Assembly (NCBI GenBank): GCA_024636345.1
Contig: JAGXHG010000008.1
Span: forward strand, 62,001-126,000
DNA: 64,000 bases
Direction: 5' to 3'
Source of the DNA: Desulfobulbaceae bacterium
GTDB lineage: Bacteria > Desulfobacterota > Desulfobulbia > Desulfobulbales > Desulfocapsaceae
In this document: positions 8,450 to 15,790 of the stretch, piece by piece
How the letters are laid out: every line of letters begins with the position of its first letter
How positions within the stretch are numbered: the stretch's first letter is position 1
Made by a program: the position numbers and the translations under genes
Notes under the pieces: generated by a model
The model's input: the letters and a program-made list of their open reading frames with translations, nothing else
The model's database searches: none
What the model was told of the DNA's origin: nothing

Positions 8450-8981
8450 GGGGAATGACTCCACCAAGGGGCTGATCGCCGTTTTCACCGGCAACGGCAA
8501 AGGCAAGACCACGGCAGCGCTAGGTCTTGCCTTCAGGGCGCTGGGACACAATCATCGGGTTTCTGTCATCCAGTTCATCAAGGGGAGCTGGAAATACGGT
8601 GAGCTTGAAGCCGCCAGGATATTCAAACCCCTGCTCGATTTCCATGTAATGGGCCGCGGATTCACCTGGAAGTCCGATGACCTCGAAAAAGACAAAGTTG
8701 CGGCCAGAGAGGCCTGGGCGTTTGCCGTACACACTATCCGGGAAAACAGGCATGAACTGGTTATCCTTGACGAGCTCACCTATCTTTCCCATTATAAGAT
8801 CATTGAAGAAGAGGAAATCCTTGCCGTTCTGCGCGACAAACCCCCTGCCATGCATATTGCCATCACCGGACGTTATGCCTCTGAGGCCCTGATAAACCTT
8901 GCCGATCTGGTCACTGAGATGCGCGAGATCAAGCATCCATACCAGAGTGGGGTCAAGGCGCAACGAGGAATGGAATTCTGA
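8427..8981 (+). CDS. cobO: Cob(I)yrinic acid a,c-diamide adenosyltransferase (BtuR/CobO/CobP)
   Basis: The enzyme transfers the adenosyl group of ATP to cobalt in corrinoids. The P-loop FTGNGKGKTTAALGLAFRA lies just inside the N-terminus, followed by VSVIQFIKGSWKYGE and the Walker-B-like HELVILDELTYL. I chose the ATG at 8427 because the P-loop then begins near residue 18 as in the family, and an AAGGA precedes it. The reading frame is open further upstream into cbiF, but that part is not CobO-like. The length of 184 residues is normal. It is the last gene of the cobalamin operon. Confidence 0.93.
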   Translation: MAVAQQHKGNDSTKGLIAVFTGNGKGKTTAALGLAFRALGHNHRVSVIQFIKGSWKYGELEAARIFKPLLDFHVMGRGFTWKSDDLEKDKVAAREAWAFAVHTIRENRHELVILDELTYLSHYKIIEEEEILAVLRDKPPAMHIAITGRYASEALINLADLVTEMREIKHPYQSGVKAQRGMEF

Positions 8982-9112
8982 AAAACCCCGGACAAGACAT
9001 CACTCACCGTCCCGATATTGACACCTGAGCTGCACAGAAGTAAGATAAACGCTTTCATCAGTCTATTTTTACTGCTACTATCCCCACTTTTTTCATGTCA
9101 GGGAGAAAAAAT

Positions 9113-9703
9113 ATGGAATCATTTGACGTATTACTTGAAATATCAACCAAGATTCATGGCCATATCTGCGCTGGTCAGGTGATCGGGGTGCGGATGTCCA
9201 TGATCGGCCTTGAGGCCATTGGCATTCAGGACCCCAAGGGATTAGATCGGAAAAAGCTCTACGTCCTGGTTGAAATTGACCGATGCGCCACTGATGCAAT
9301 CCAGTCAGTAACCGGATGCAGCCTGGGAAAACGTTCCATGCGCTGGATTGATTATGGAATAATGGCTGCCACCTTTGTCAATCTTGACACAGGCAAGGCA
9401 GTTCGGATAGTTGCCCGTGAAGAGTCCAGGGAACTTTCTAAAAAATATTGCCCGGAAATCGAGAACAAATACGCGCGGCAGCTGGATGCCTATCGGGTCA
9501 TGCCCCAGGAAGAACTTTTTACCGTAGAAGAGGTGACAGTTATTATTCCTGAGCAGGATATGCCGGGGCGTCCTCTGAAACGAATCCAATGCGAATCCTG
9601 CGGGGACTGGGTCCAGGATTGCCGCGACGTAGAACAGAATGGCAAACTACTGTGCCGGGGCTGCGCCCATGGCAAATATTATACTAAAAAGAGTGTGAAG
9701 TAA
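9113..9703 (+). CDS. FmdE-family protein with C-terminal zinc ribbon
   Basis: This resembles formylmethanofuran dehydrogenase subunit E, which in bacteria often occurs without the rest of the complex. Features are HGHICAGQVIGVRMS near the N-terminus, with the metal-binding His and Cys, then EIDRCATDAIQSVTGCSLGKR, both typical of FmdE. A C-terminal zinc ribbon follows with IQCESCGDW and LCRGCAHG. I prefer the ATG at 9113 to the one at 9095 because CAGGGAG lies between them at the right distance. Its substrate in this organism is not known. Location after the cobalamin operon hints at metal or molybdenum/tungsten cofactor metabolism, which is inference. Confidence 0.8.
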   Translation: MESFDVLLEISTKIHGHICAGQVIGVRMSMIGLEAIGIQDPKGLDRKKLYVLVEIDRCATDAIQSVTGCSLGKRSMRWIDYGIMAATFVNLDTGKAVRIVAREESRELSKKYCPEIENKYARQLDAYRVMPQEELFTVEEVTVIIPEQDMPGRPLKRIQCESCGDWVQDCRDVEQNGKLLCRGCAHGKYYTKKSVK

Positions 9704-9764
9704 GTGGTAGATAAACACTTTATCCACAACTTACTACTCACAATAAACTACACACCACTCCATC

Positions 9765-11381
9765 ATGATAACACTCCTTGACTATGGCGCCGGCAATGTC
9801 CGCAGTGTCAGAAACGCAATTACCCGACTGGGCTATACTGTTCGTGATGTGCAGAGTCCACAGGATATCCTGACTGCCGAAAAACTGATCTTTCCAGGCG
9901 TCGGCAGTTTCGGTTCAGTGATGCAGCGTCTGCATCGTGATGGATTGGTGGAACCCCTTATTGAACGGATCCGTCTCAACAAGCCCTTCCTTGGCATCTG
10001 CGTCGCCCTGCAGGCTCTGTTTGATGGCAGCGAAGAATCACCGGGTGTGGCTGGCCTGTCAATCCTGCCCGGCCAGATCAAACGGTTCACTAGTCAATAC
10101 TCGGCAAACGGTCAAGCCGCCCCTCTGTCTGTGCCCCAGATTGGCTGGAATGGAATTATCCGTCATAAAGAATCCCCCATACTCAAAGACTATCATGGGG
10201 AGAAACTCTATTTTGTCCACTCCTACCGGGCATCAATCGCTGATGTGGGACCGGACTGGCTGCTTAGTACTACCGATTATGGCGAATCTTTTGTCAGTGG
10301 TGTTGAGAAGGGCAACGTCACCGCCTTTCAATTCCATCCCGAGAAAAGCGGCGAGGCCGGACTTAATATCCTGAAGAATTATCTTGATTCTCAAGGAAGT
10401 GAAACAATTACTGTACGGCAGCCGCTGTCAGTTCAGAATAAAAAAACACATATCGCCAAAAGGATCATTGCCTGCCTCGACGTGCGCACCAACGACCTGG
10501 GTGACCTGGTGGTTACCAAAGGTGATCAGTACGATGTGCGTAGTGAAGGTGAGGTCCGCAACCTGGGTAAACCGGTTGAGCTTGCCCGCCGCTACTACGA
10601 AGAGGGTGCCGATGAGATCACCTTTCTCAACATCACCGGCTTTCGGGACTTCCCCATGCAGGATCAACCCATGCTTGAGGTGCTGCAGCGTACCTCGGAA
10701 AATGTCTTTGTCCCTCTGACCATCGGCGGCGGCATCCGTGAGTTTACCGATTCAGACGGCAGGCATTATACCGCGCTCGAAGTGGCCGCTGAATATTTTC
10801 GTTCCGGAGCTGACAAGATCTCTATTGGCAGTGATGCGGTTTATGCGGTGGAGGAATTTCTGCAAACAGGCAAAAAAAGCGGTAAAAGTGCCATTGAGCA
10901 GATCTCTTTTGTTTATGGCGCCCAGGCCGTGGTAATCTCCGTTGATCCACGACGGGTCTACGTCCAGGCCCCTGAAGATACCAGCCACAACACTATTAAA
11001 ACCACAACCCCCGGGCCGCAGGGTGAGAACTACTGCTGGTATCAGTGCACCGTCAAAGGCGGCCGGGAAGGACGCGACATCGACGCGGTACAGTTGGCCA
11101 CTACCTGTGAGCTGTTGGGCGCAGGAGAAATACTCCTTAATTGCATAGACAAGGATGGGACCAATAGCGGTTTTGATCATGAACTGATCAGGCAGGTGCG
11201 AGGTGCGGTATCTATCCCCGTGATCGCCTCATCGGGTGCAGGATCGGCCCAGCATTTTGTCGATGTCTTTAAGGAAACCGATGTGGAGGCGGCACTAGCG
11301 GCCGGAATCTTCCATCGTCAGGAAGTCCCGGTCAGTGAGGTCAAAGAGGCCATGAGAATGAATGGGATTGAGACCAGATAG
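9765..11381 (+). CDS. hisHF: Imidazole glycerol phosphate synthase, fused HisH-HisF (HIS7-like)
   Basis: A single 538-residue polypeptide makes IGP and AICAR in histidine synthesis. The N-terminal glutaminase has Cys79 (FLGICVALQ) and His191/Glu193 (FQFHPEKSG). The cyclase starts near residue 225 (AKRIIACLDVRTND). It contains the long insertions typical of eukaryotic HIS7, for example GDQYDVRSEGEVRNLGKPVELA and VDPRRVYVQ through [16 protein letters not shown]. Bacteria usually encode HisH and HisF separately. The 3' portion from base 11032 is repeated with divergence at 15361-15710, and an integrase gene follows directly. I infer that the present 3' end was supplied by the island and the gene is still intact. 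Confidence 0.92.
   Translation: MITLLDYGAGNVRSVRNAITRLGYTVRDVQSPQDILTAEKLIFPGVGSFGSVMQRLHRDGLVEPLIERIRLNKPFLGICVALQALFDGSEESPGVAGLSILPGQIKRFTSQYSANGQAAPLSVPQIGWNGIIRHKESPILKDYHGEKLYFVHSYRASIADVGPDWLLSTTDYGESFVSGVEKGNVTAFQFHPEKSGEAGLNILKNYLDSQGSETITVRQPLSVQNKKTHIAKRIIACLDVRTNDLGDLVVTKGDQYDVRSEGEVRNLGKPVELARRYYEEGADEITFLNITGFRDFPMQDQPMLEVLQRTSENVFVPLTIGGGIREFTDSDGRHYTALEVAAEYFRSGADKISIGSDAVYAVEEFLQTGKKSGKSAIEQISFVYGAQAVVISVDPRRVYVQAPEDTSHNTIKTTTPGPQGENYCWYQCTVKGGREGRDIDAVQLATTCELLGAGEILLNCIDKDGTNSGFDHELIRQVRGAVSIPVIASSGAGSAQHFVDVFKETDVEAALAAGIFHRQEVPVSEVKEAMRMNGIETR
11032..11056 (+). repeat. Left copy of 25-bp direct repeat (candidate attL core)
   Basis: The block reading ACTGCTGGTATC and on through CACCGTCAA is identical to 15361-15385. 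It is the point at which similarity between the intact gene and the downstream remnant begins. Beyond it the two copies differ mostly at third codon positions. Confidence 0.6.
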
Positions 11382-11517
11382 AAGGGTGTCAAGACGTCCT
11401 CAAGAATGATTACATAAGTTTAAGGTTTCATTAAACGCTCATTTCGTCAAATCCATTATCTGCCCTACCGGTAAGACGAAGGAAAATTATTACAATACAA
11501 GCATCACCGGCTTCATC

Positions 11518-12585
11518 TTGGAAACAAGAGCCACAGGAGGTAAAACCTACGCGCTCCGCTACAAAGATTCACATGGTCGTCAATGCCAACACAAGATAGG
11601 TGATTCAAAATCAATCAGCTTTGACAAGGCCAGAAATGCTGCTCAGGTTATCCGTTCCCGAGTAGTTTTGGGAGAAGATCCCGCTGCGGAAAAGCGAACT
11701 CTTCGTATGGTGCCAACACTTGAAGAATTCGCCCGTGATCGCTACATGCCATTCGTAAAGGGATACAAGCGGAGTTGGGCCAAAGATGATAGTTCACTGA
11801 GGAGCCATATCCTGCCACAGTTCGGTAAATGCCACCTTGATAAAATAAATCAACAGGCCATAATCGAGTTCCACCATGGTATGTTAGCCAATGACTATGC
11901 AATGGGATACGCCAATCTCATGTTGGTGCTTCTTAAATACATGTTCAATCTTGCTCTGAAGTGGGAGATCCCAGGTGTCAAATCGAACCCAGCTGCTGAG
12001 GTTAAGCTCTTTGAGGCCAATAATGCCAGGGAAAGATACCTTACAGCTGAGGAGACACAGCGTTTGTGTGTTACCATAGAAAAGAGTCAAAATACTCAGC
12101 TGAAATTCATTGTTCCACTATTGCTATTATTGGGATGCAGGAAACATGAGCTACTCGATAGCCGTTGGACTGACTTTGACCTGGAGCGCAGAAGCTGGCG
12201 TATCCCATTGGCCAAATCAGGCAAAAGCCGTCATGTTCCATTGTCTAAAGCAGCCATCGAGATATTTACTCAACTTCCTCGTTGGGAAGGCTGTACATAC
12301 ATTATCCCTAACTTACACACACTCAGGCCTTTTGTGAATATTCATCGGGCTTGGAACAATGCCAGAATAGCTGCGGGGCTGCCCGAGGTTCGGATGCACG
12401 ATCTTCGGCATAGTATGGCCTCTAACATGGTCAACTCCGGACGTGCTATATATGAGGTGGCAAATGTGCTGGGACACAGCCAGCTGAAGACGACTCAAAG
12501 ATATGTTCATTTATCCCAGGAAACTCTTTTAGCGGCAGTAGACGCAGCAGCCGATGCCACAGGCAAGAACTGGGGACAAGTATAG
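11518..12585 (+). CDS. int: Tyrosine recombinase / phage-type integrase (5' end irregular)
   Basis: This is an integrase of the P4/DUF4102-like class with a SAM-like core-binding domain (RDRYMPFVKGYKRSW) and a catalytic domain. The catalytic Arg is in LLGCRKHELLDSRW, the HxxR box in MHDLRHSMAS, and the second His and Tyr in LGHSQLKTTQRYVHLS. The only conventional start in this frame is a TTG at 11518. The frame is open back to 11410, and the upstream codons read KFKVSLNAHFVKS and on to ITGFILETRATGG, exactly like the arm-binding N-terminus of this family. An ATG at 11406 would join this frame if one base were removed. The gene may be frameshifted or use an unusual start. It lies directly downstream of hisHF, as expected for an element targeting that gene. 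Confidence 0.85.
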   Translation: METRATGGKTYALRYKDSHGRQCQHKIGDSKSISFDKARNAAQVIRSRVVLGEDPAAEKRTLRMVPTLEEFARDRYMPFVKGYKRSWAKDDSSLRSHILPQFGKCHLDKINQQAIIEFHHGMLANDYAMGYANLMLVLLKYMFNLALKWEIPGVKSNPAAEVKLFEANNARERYLTAEETQRLCVTIEKSQNTQLKFIVPLLLLLGCRKHELLDSRWTDFDLERRSWRIPLAKSGKSRHVPLSKAAIEIFTQLPRWEGCTYIIPNLHTLRPFVNIHRAWNNARIAAGLPEVRMHDLRHSMASNMVNSGRAIYEVANVLGHSQLKTTQRYVHLSQETLLAAVDAAADATGKNWGQV

Positions 12586-12864
12586 ACAGCAAATTGTAGT
12601 TATTCAGACTTGATCTGACATTACTTGGGAGAAAGTTCCGAGCTAATTTGACACCTTGTTTATTTGATAATCAGGAAAGAAGCTAAAGTTGCAGTTCTTC
12701 TCAAACGCTTAACCTTGCCCCTGGATCTTTTTTAATTCTATCTGTAAAATTTCTGTTAAAAATATCTCATCTGTGATTGACTAAATTAACATTCGTTTTT
12801 ATGACGATTAGGGGAATTAAAAACAACCTAATGTTGAACAAACAACAAAAAAAGGAGGACCCAA
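12586..12864. promoter_or_regulatory. AT-rich leader with candidate sigma-70 promoter for the RiPP cassette
   Basis: No gene is seen in these 279 bases. A TTGACT at 12777-12782 lies 17 bases from TATGAC at 12800-12805, a plausible but imperfect -35/-10 pair about 60 bases before the precursor start. Base composition drops sharply here compared with the integrase. Confidence 0.35.
12851..12858 (+). promoter_or_regulatory. Very strong ribosome binding site of the RiPP precursor
   Basis: AAAGGAGG lies 6 bases ahead of the ATG at 12865. It is a near-perfect Shine-Dalgarno match, suggesting high expression of the small peptide, and it fixes the start. Confidence 0.8.
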
Positions 12865-13170
12865 ATGCCAAAGACGCTAGATAAAGAAAAATTTTCTAAA
12901 TTTTATGACGAAATTGCAATGGTTGCCACAAATGCAAAGGGAGCACCTGGCAGTATTGCTGAACTCTTAAAAAAGTACAAAATTACACCAACAGTGCCAA
13001 AACATATACTTGAAAGGATTCAACCAATTCTTGATACCCCTTCTCACAAATTGCCTGGTTTGGACAAAAATGAGTGTGCAGCATGTGCAGTATGTGCCGT
13101 ATGTACGCTTTGTGGTGAATTAAACGGGATGTCAGGAGTAGTTGGTGTCGCTGGAGTTGCTGGAATCTAA
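12865..13170 (+). CDS. Putative RiPP precursor peptide with Cys-ladder core
   Basis: The protein has 101 residues and no recognised relative. Residues 1 to about 65 look like a charged helical leader (DKEKFSKFYDEIAMV, IAELLKKYKI). The C-terminal part is very different. It has five cysteines at 71, 74, 77, 80 and 83, each spaced CxxC (CAACAVCAVCTLC). A small-residue tail GELNGMSGVVGVAGVAGI follows, with glycine at every third position. There is no signal peptide or membrane segment. A radical SAM/SPASM gene with a leader-binding domain follows 127 bases downstream, after a long hairpin. I infer a precursor whose cysteines are cross-linked to the backbone. An alternative, a small Fe-S or metal-binding protein, is less likely given the partner gene. 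Confidence 0.75.
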   Translation: MPKTLDKEKFSKFYDEIAMVATNAKGAPGSIAELLKKYKITPTVPKHILERIQPILDTPSHKLPGLDKNECAACAVCAVCTLCGELNGMSGVVGVAGVAGI

Positions 13171-13191
13171 CTTAAAACAGCCTGGAAATAA

Positions 13192-13239
13192 GTTAGGAAG
13201 CAAGACCTACTTTATTAAAAGTAGGTCTTGCCTCCTAAC
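13192..13239. terminator. Long hairpin between precursor and maturase (attenuator or mRNA stabiliser)
   Basis: Two 22-base arms, 13192-13213 and 13218-13239, pair with a single mismatch and a 4-base loop. No T-run follows, so it may partly terminate or protect the upstream mRNA from decay. Either would give more precursor than enzyme. Confidence 0.7.
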
Positions 13240-13297
13240 AAGATAGATATCTTGTAATCTTTATTTCTATAATTATTTAGAATAAAAAAGAAATTTT

Positions 13298-14650
13298 ATG
13301 CATTTGCCAAGAGATAAATATATCGGGCTTGCTAAAGGTGTAAAGTTACATATTTCTCCTAGTTATGGAAAAATTAAATGTGATTTAACAAAATTAAATG
13401 AGCGTGTATCCAAAACAACTATTGATTTTCTTACTCGATTTGACGGAACGAAAACTTTTAATCAAATCGTTAGTGATTACATTTTAAACACTAAATATAG
13501 TGATGATGAAATCTATAAAAATATAGCCTGGTTAGCAAATATGATTAGGCAAGAGGTTGTAATACTAAGTGATTGCCCGCGAAAATCTAAGCTTTGCATT
13601 ATCGGTAATGAAACAACATATTATCCCTCACATTTACAAGTAGAACTGACAACAGCATGCAATTTAAGGTGTAGTTACTGTTACCGTGACGCTGAACCCA
13701 AGAAACAAGTTAACATTTTGGATACGCGTGAGTTACTTGAAATTTTAAATGAACTTCATAAAAATGGGTTAGAATCTGTCGAACTAACTGGCGGAGAACC
13801 TTTATTACACCCTGATTTTATTAAAATTGTAGAATTTTGTAATGAAAAATTTGTTAAAATTGGACTCTTGACGAATGGGACATTAATAAACGACCTAATA
13901 TTGAAAAAACTACTACCATACAAAAACAAAATGCCTATTGGCATTAGTCTTGACCACTTCAATCCATCAGTACATGATTCCCGACGCAAATTAAAGGGAG
14001 CGTTCCAAAAAACTACTAATGCAATCCGTTTATTAGCTAAACATGGATTCATTATTCGAGTTAGCATGGTAGTAGATCAGGAAACGTGGCCCGATATAGA
14101 AAAAACTCTTTTATTCGCTAAAGAACTTGGTGCTACTTTATTTGGATATTCACCTGTAATTCCTTTAGGTAGAGGTAAAGATAACTTTGATTTATGGAAA
14201 ATAGATGCCAAGGAAATAATTGAACAGGAAAAAGCTTTACAAGAAAAATATTTTGGCTTTATTGATATATTAAAAGAGGACTCTTTGTTCACAATTAGCA
14301 TGCCTGGAGGGTGCGGCGCAGGTTATCGTGTATATACGATGGACCCAAAAGGACACATTCGTCCATGTGTATCCTTTAATGACAAAACAGCTATTTATGG
14401 ATCTCTTGCAAACGAGCCCCCAGAAAAAATATTTTCAAATCCTCTAGCTGAGCTTTTTCATAAAGCACAACCACCAACACCGGAAATTTGTAATCCATGT
14501 AAATGGACTAATTTTTGTAAAAATTGTACCCTGAGGGGCTGGATAGCTTCTAAATGGGTGAAACAAGGTAAATGCGAATGGCTAAATATTCCTGAAATCA
14601 CCGAATGGAATAATATTATTAATAAAAATTCTCATTTAAATAATCATTAA
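13298..14650 (+). CDS. Radical SAM/SPASM peptide maturase with N-terminal PqqD-like domain
   Basis: This is a 450-residue enzyme likely to modify the upstream peptide. Residues about 1-95 look like a PqqD-type RiPP recognition element (SPSYGKIKCDL, ERVSKTTIDFLTRFDG, IVSDYI). The radical SAM core carries CNLRCSYC with cysteines at 121, 125 and 128, followed by LTGGEPLLHPDF. The C-terminus is a SPASM domain with auxiliary-cluster cysteines: GGCGAGYR, GHIRPCVSF, and EICNPCKWTNFCKNC followed by KCEW. This order matches sactipeptide/ranthipeptide-type maturases. Codon use is AT-rich and unlike its neighbours, indicating transfer. No transporter or protease gene is seen nearby; the cassette ends in IS debris and may be incomplete. 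Confidence 0.88.
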   Translation: MHLPRDKYIGLAKGVKLHISPSYGKIKCDLTKLNERVSKTTIDFLTRFDGTKTFNQIVSDYILNTKYSDDEIYKNIAWLANMIRQEVVILSDCPRKSKLCIIGNETTYYPSHLQVELTTACNLRCSYCYRDAEPKKQVNILDTRELLEILNELHKNGLESVELTGGEPLLHPDFIKIVEFCNEKFVKIGLLTNGTLINDLILKKLLPYKNKMPIGISLDHFNPSVHDSRRKLKGAFQKTTNAIRLLAKHGFIIRVSMVVDQETWPDIEKTLLFAKELGATLFGYSPVIPLGRGKDNFDLWKIDAKEIIEQEKALQEKYFGFIDILKEDSLFTISMPGGCGAGYRVYTMDPKGHIRPCVSFNDKTAIYGSLANEPPEKIFSNPLAELFHKAQPPTPEICNPCKWTNFCKNCTLRGWIASKWVKQGKCEWLNIPEITEWNNIINKNSHLNNH

Positions 14651-14689
14651 ATTATAACAATAACAATGATTACATCATAATAATTAATT

Positions 14690-14930
14690 TTGAATGTGGC
14701 CTGGATCGGCTGTAGACAGTCCAGATATTGCGTGATCGACTTGCGAGCTTTGTTGACTGAGTCATAGGCATGCAAATAGACTTGCTCGTATTTTACCGAT
14801 TTCCATAACCGTTCGACAGAAACATTATCCCGCCAAGCTCCGCGTCCGTCCATACAGAGCTTGCAACCCTAATCCTGTACCGCTTTCACGAACTCTTCAG
14901 CGGTAAACTGTGTGCCCTGATCGGTTTTAG
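14690..14930 (-). pseudogene. IS3-family transposase (OrfB) 3' remnant
   Basis: Reading the minus strand gives KTDQGTQFTAEEFVKAVQD, then an in-frame TAG at 14869-14871, then GCKLCMDGRGAWRDNVSVERLW and SVKYEQVYLHAYDS. This is the C-terminal part of an IS3-group DDE transposase. The last motif (RSRPHS, normally RRPHxxL) appears only after a frameshift near 14715. The 5' half is absent. It is a dead fragment at the end of the RiPP cassette. Confidence 0.8.
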
Positions 14931-15360
14931 ATAAAAATATAAGTCTCTTCAGACAAATCTGTGGATTACTTCCGGCACGTGCATGTGATTGCGGACGTTA
15001 AGATTGCCACATCGAATATCTGATATTATTCAACTACCCTCAGATTAACATTACTACTGTATATACGAATGTCAGATCAAGTGTGGCGGTTTTCGCCCTA
15101 GCTGTCAGATTCGATCTAAGCTTCTGCAAGTAAATCCATAAAATCACTCCCCCGCCACCCGGCCAGTGGTGAACATTTGTTGGGTTGGGTGGTGGGTGAG
15201 CAAAATCGAATCGGTTGATTTAGGCAAAGAACTTTCGTTTTGATAACGGGTCCAATGCATACCTGGAGCGGTTGGGTAGTGGTTGGGTGAGAAGAAAAAA
15301 AAGGCATAAAATCACCGTAACACCTTGAAAATAATCAAGTTCACACTTATATTTTCAAGA
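14931..15360. other. Non-coding island end with a short imperfect direct repeat
   Basis: I see no gene in these 430 bases. A G/T-rich motif of about 22 bases (GTTGGGT...GGTGGGTGAG) occurs near 15179-15200 and again near 15270-15291. The word ATAAAATCAC occurs at 15138 and 15306. These may be integrase arm-type sites or mobile-element debris. Confidence 0.35.
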
Positions 15361-15385
15361 ACTGCTGGTATCAGTGCACCGTCAA
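15361..15385 (+). repeat. Right copy of 25-bp direct repeat (candidate attR core)
   Basis: It is identical to 11032-11056. The bases to the left (TTCAAGA) are unrelated to hisHF, so similarity begins abruptly here. Confidence 0.6.
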
Positions 15386-15710
15386 GGGCGGCCGTGAAGG
15401 ACGTGACATCGACGCCCTGCAACTGGCCAAGACCTGCAAACTGCTGGGCGCAGGTCCCATCCTTCTCAACTGTATTGACAAGGATGGGACCAACAGCGGT
15501 TTTGATCATGAATTGATCAGGCAGGTGCGAGGTGCGGTGACCATACCCGTAATCGCCTCATCGGGTGCAGGCTCGGCCCAGCATTTTGTCGATGTCTTCC
15601 AGGAAACCGATGTGGAGGCGGCACTAGCGGCCGGTATCTTCCATCGCCAGGAAGTCCCGGTCAGTGAGGTCAAAGAGGCCATGCGCAGGAATGGGATTGA
15701 GACCAGATAG
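15361..15710 (+). pseudogene. Stranded 3' end of hisHF (cyclase C-terminus only)
   Basis: About 115 codons match the end of the intact his[17 protein letters not shown] through [15 protein letters not shown] to MRRNGIETR and the stop. Differences are mainly synonymous, with a few substitutions such as ATTCELL versus AKTCKLL. Similarity stops just after the stop codon in both copies. The first three-quarters of the gene is missing and there is no start, so this is a remnant. I infer it is the host's original gene end, displaced by island integration. Confidence 0.85.
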
Positions 15711-15790
15711 AAAGAATCAAAAGGGATTGAGCAACAAGGAAGGGGTATGAACGCATCCTGTCCCCTTTTCCAAAAGGAAATCGCCTATCG

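Larger units (their letters stand above)
11032..15385. mobile_element. Integrative island inserted at the 3' end of hisHF, carrying a RiPP cassette
   Basis: The element is bounded by a 25-bp direct repeat and contains a divergent replacement 3' end of hisHF, a tyrosine integrase reading away from it, an AT-rich radical-SAM RiPP cassette and IS3 debris. A leftover hisF 3' end continues past the right repeat. This is the layout of an element that integrates into a gene end and restores it. The left boundary is inside the hisHF coding region. The exact crossover point within the repeat cannot be fixed by eye. Confidence 0.7.

Noticed and set aside
8873-9058. Minus-strand ORF beginning like a signal peptide (MKAFILLLCSSG)
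   Set aside because: It runs antisense into cobO within a few codons and shows no ribosome site or conserved domain.
12865-13170. Reading the Cys-rich peptide as a small ferredoxin or metallothionein
   Set aside because: The CxxC ladder lacks the CxxCxxCxxxCP ferredoxin pattern, and the long leader plus adjacent PqqD-radical SAM-SPASM gene fits a RiPP precursor better.
14647-14853. 68-codon ORF as a stand-alone gene
   Set aside because: It is the open tail of a broken IS3 transposase with an upstream in-frame stop and a downstream frameshift.
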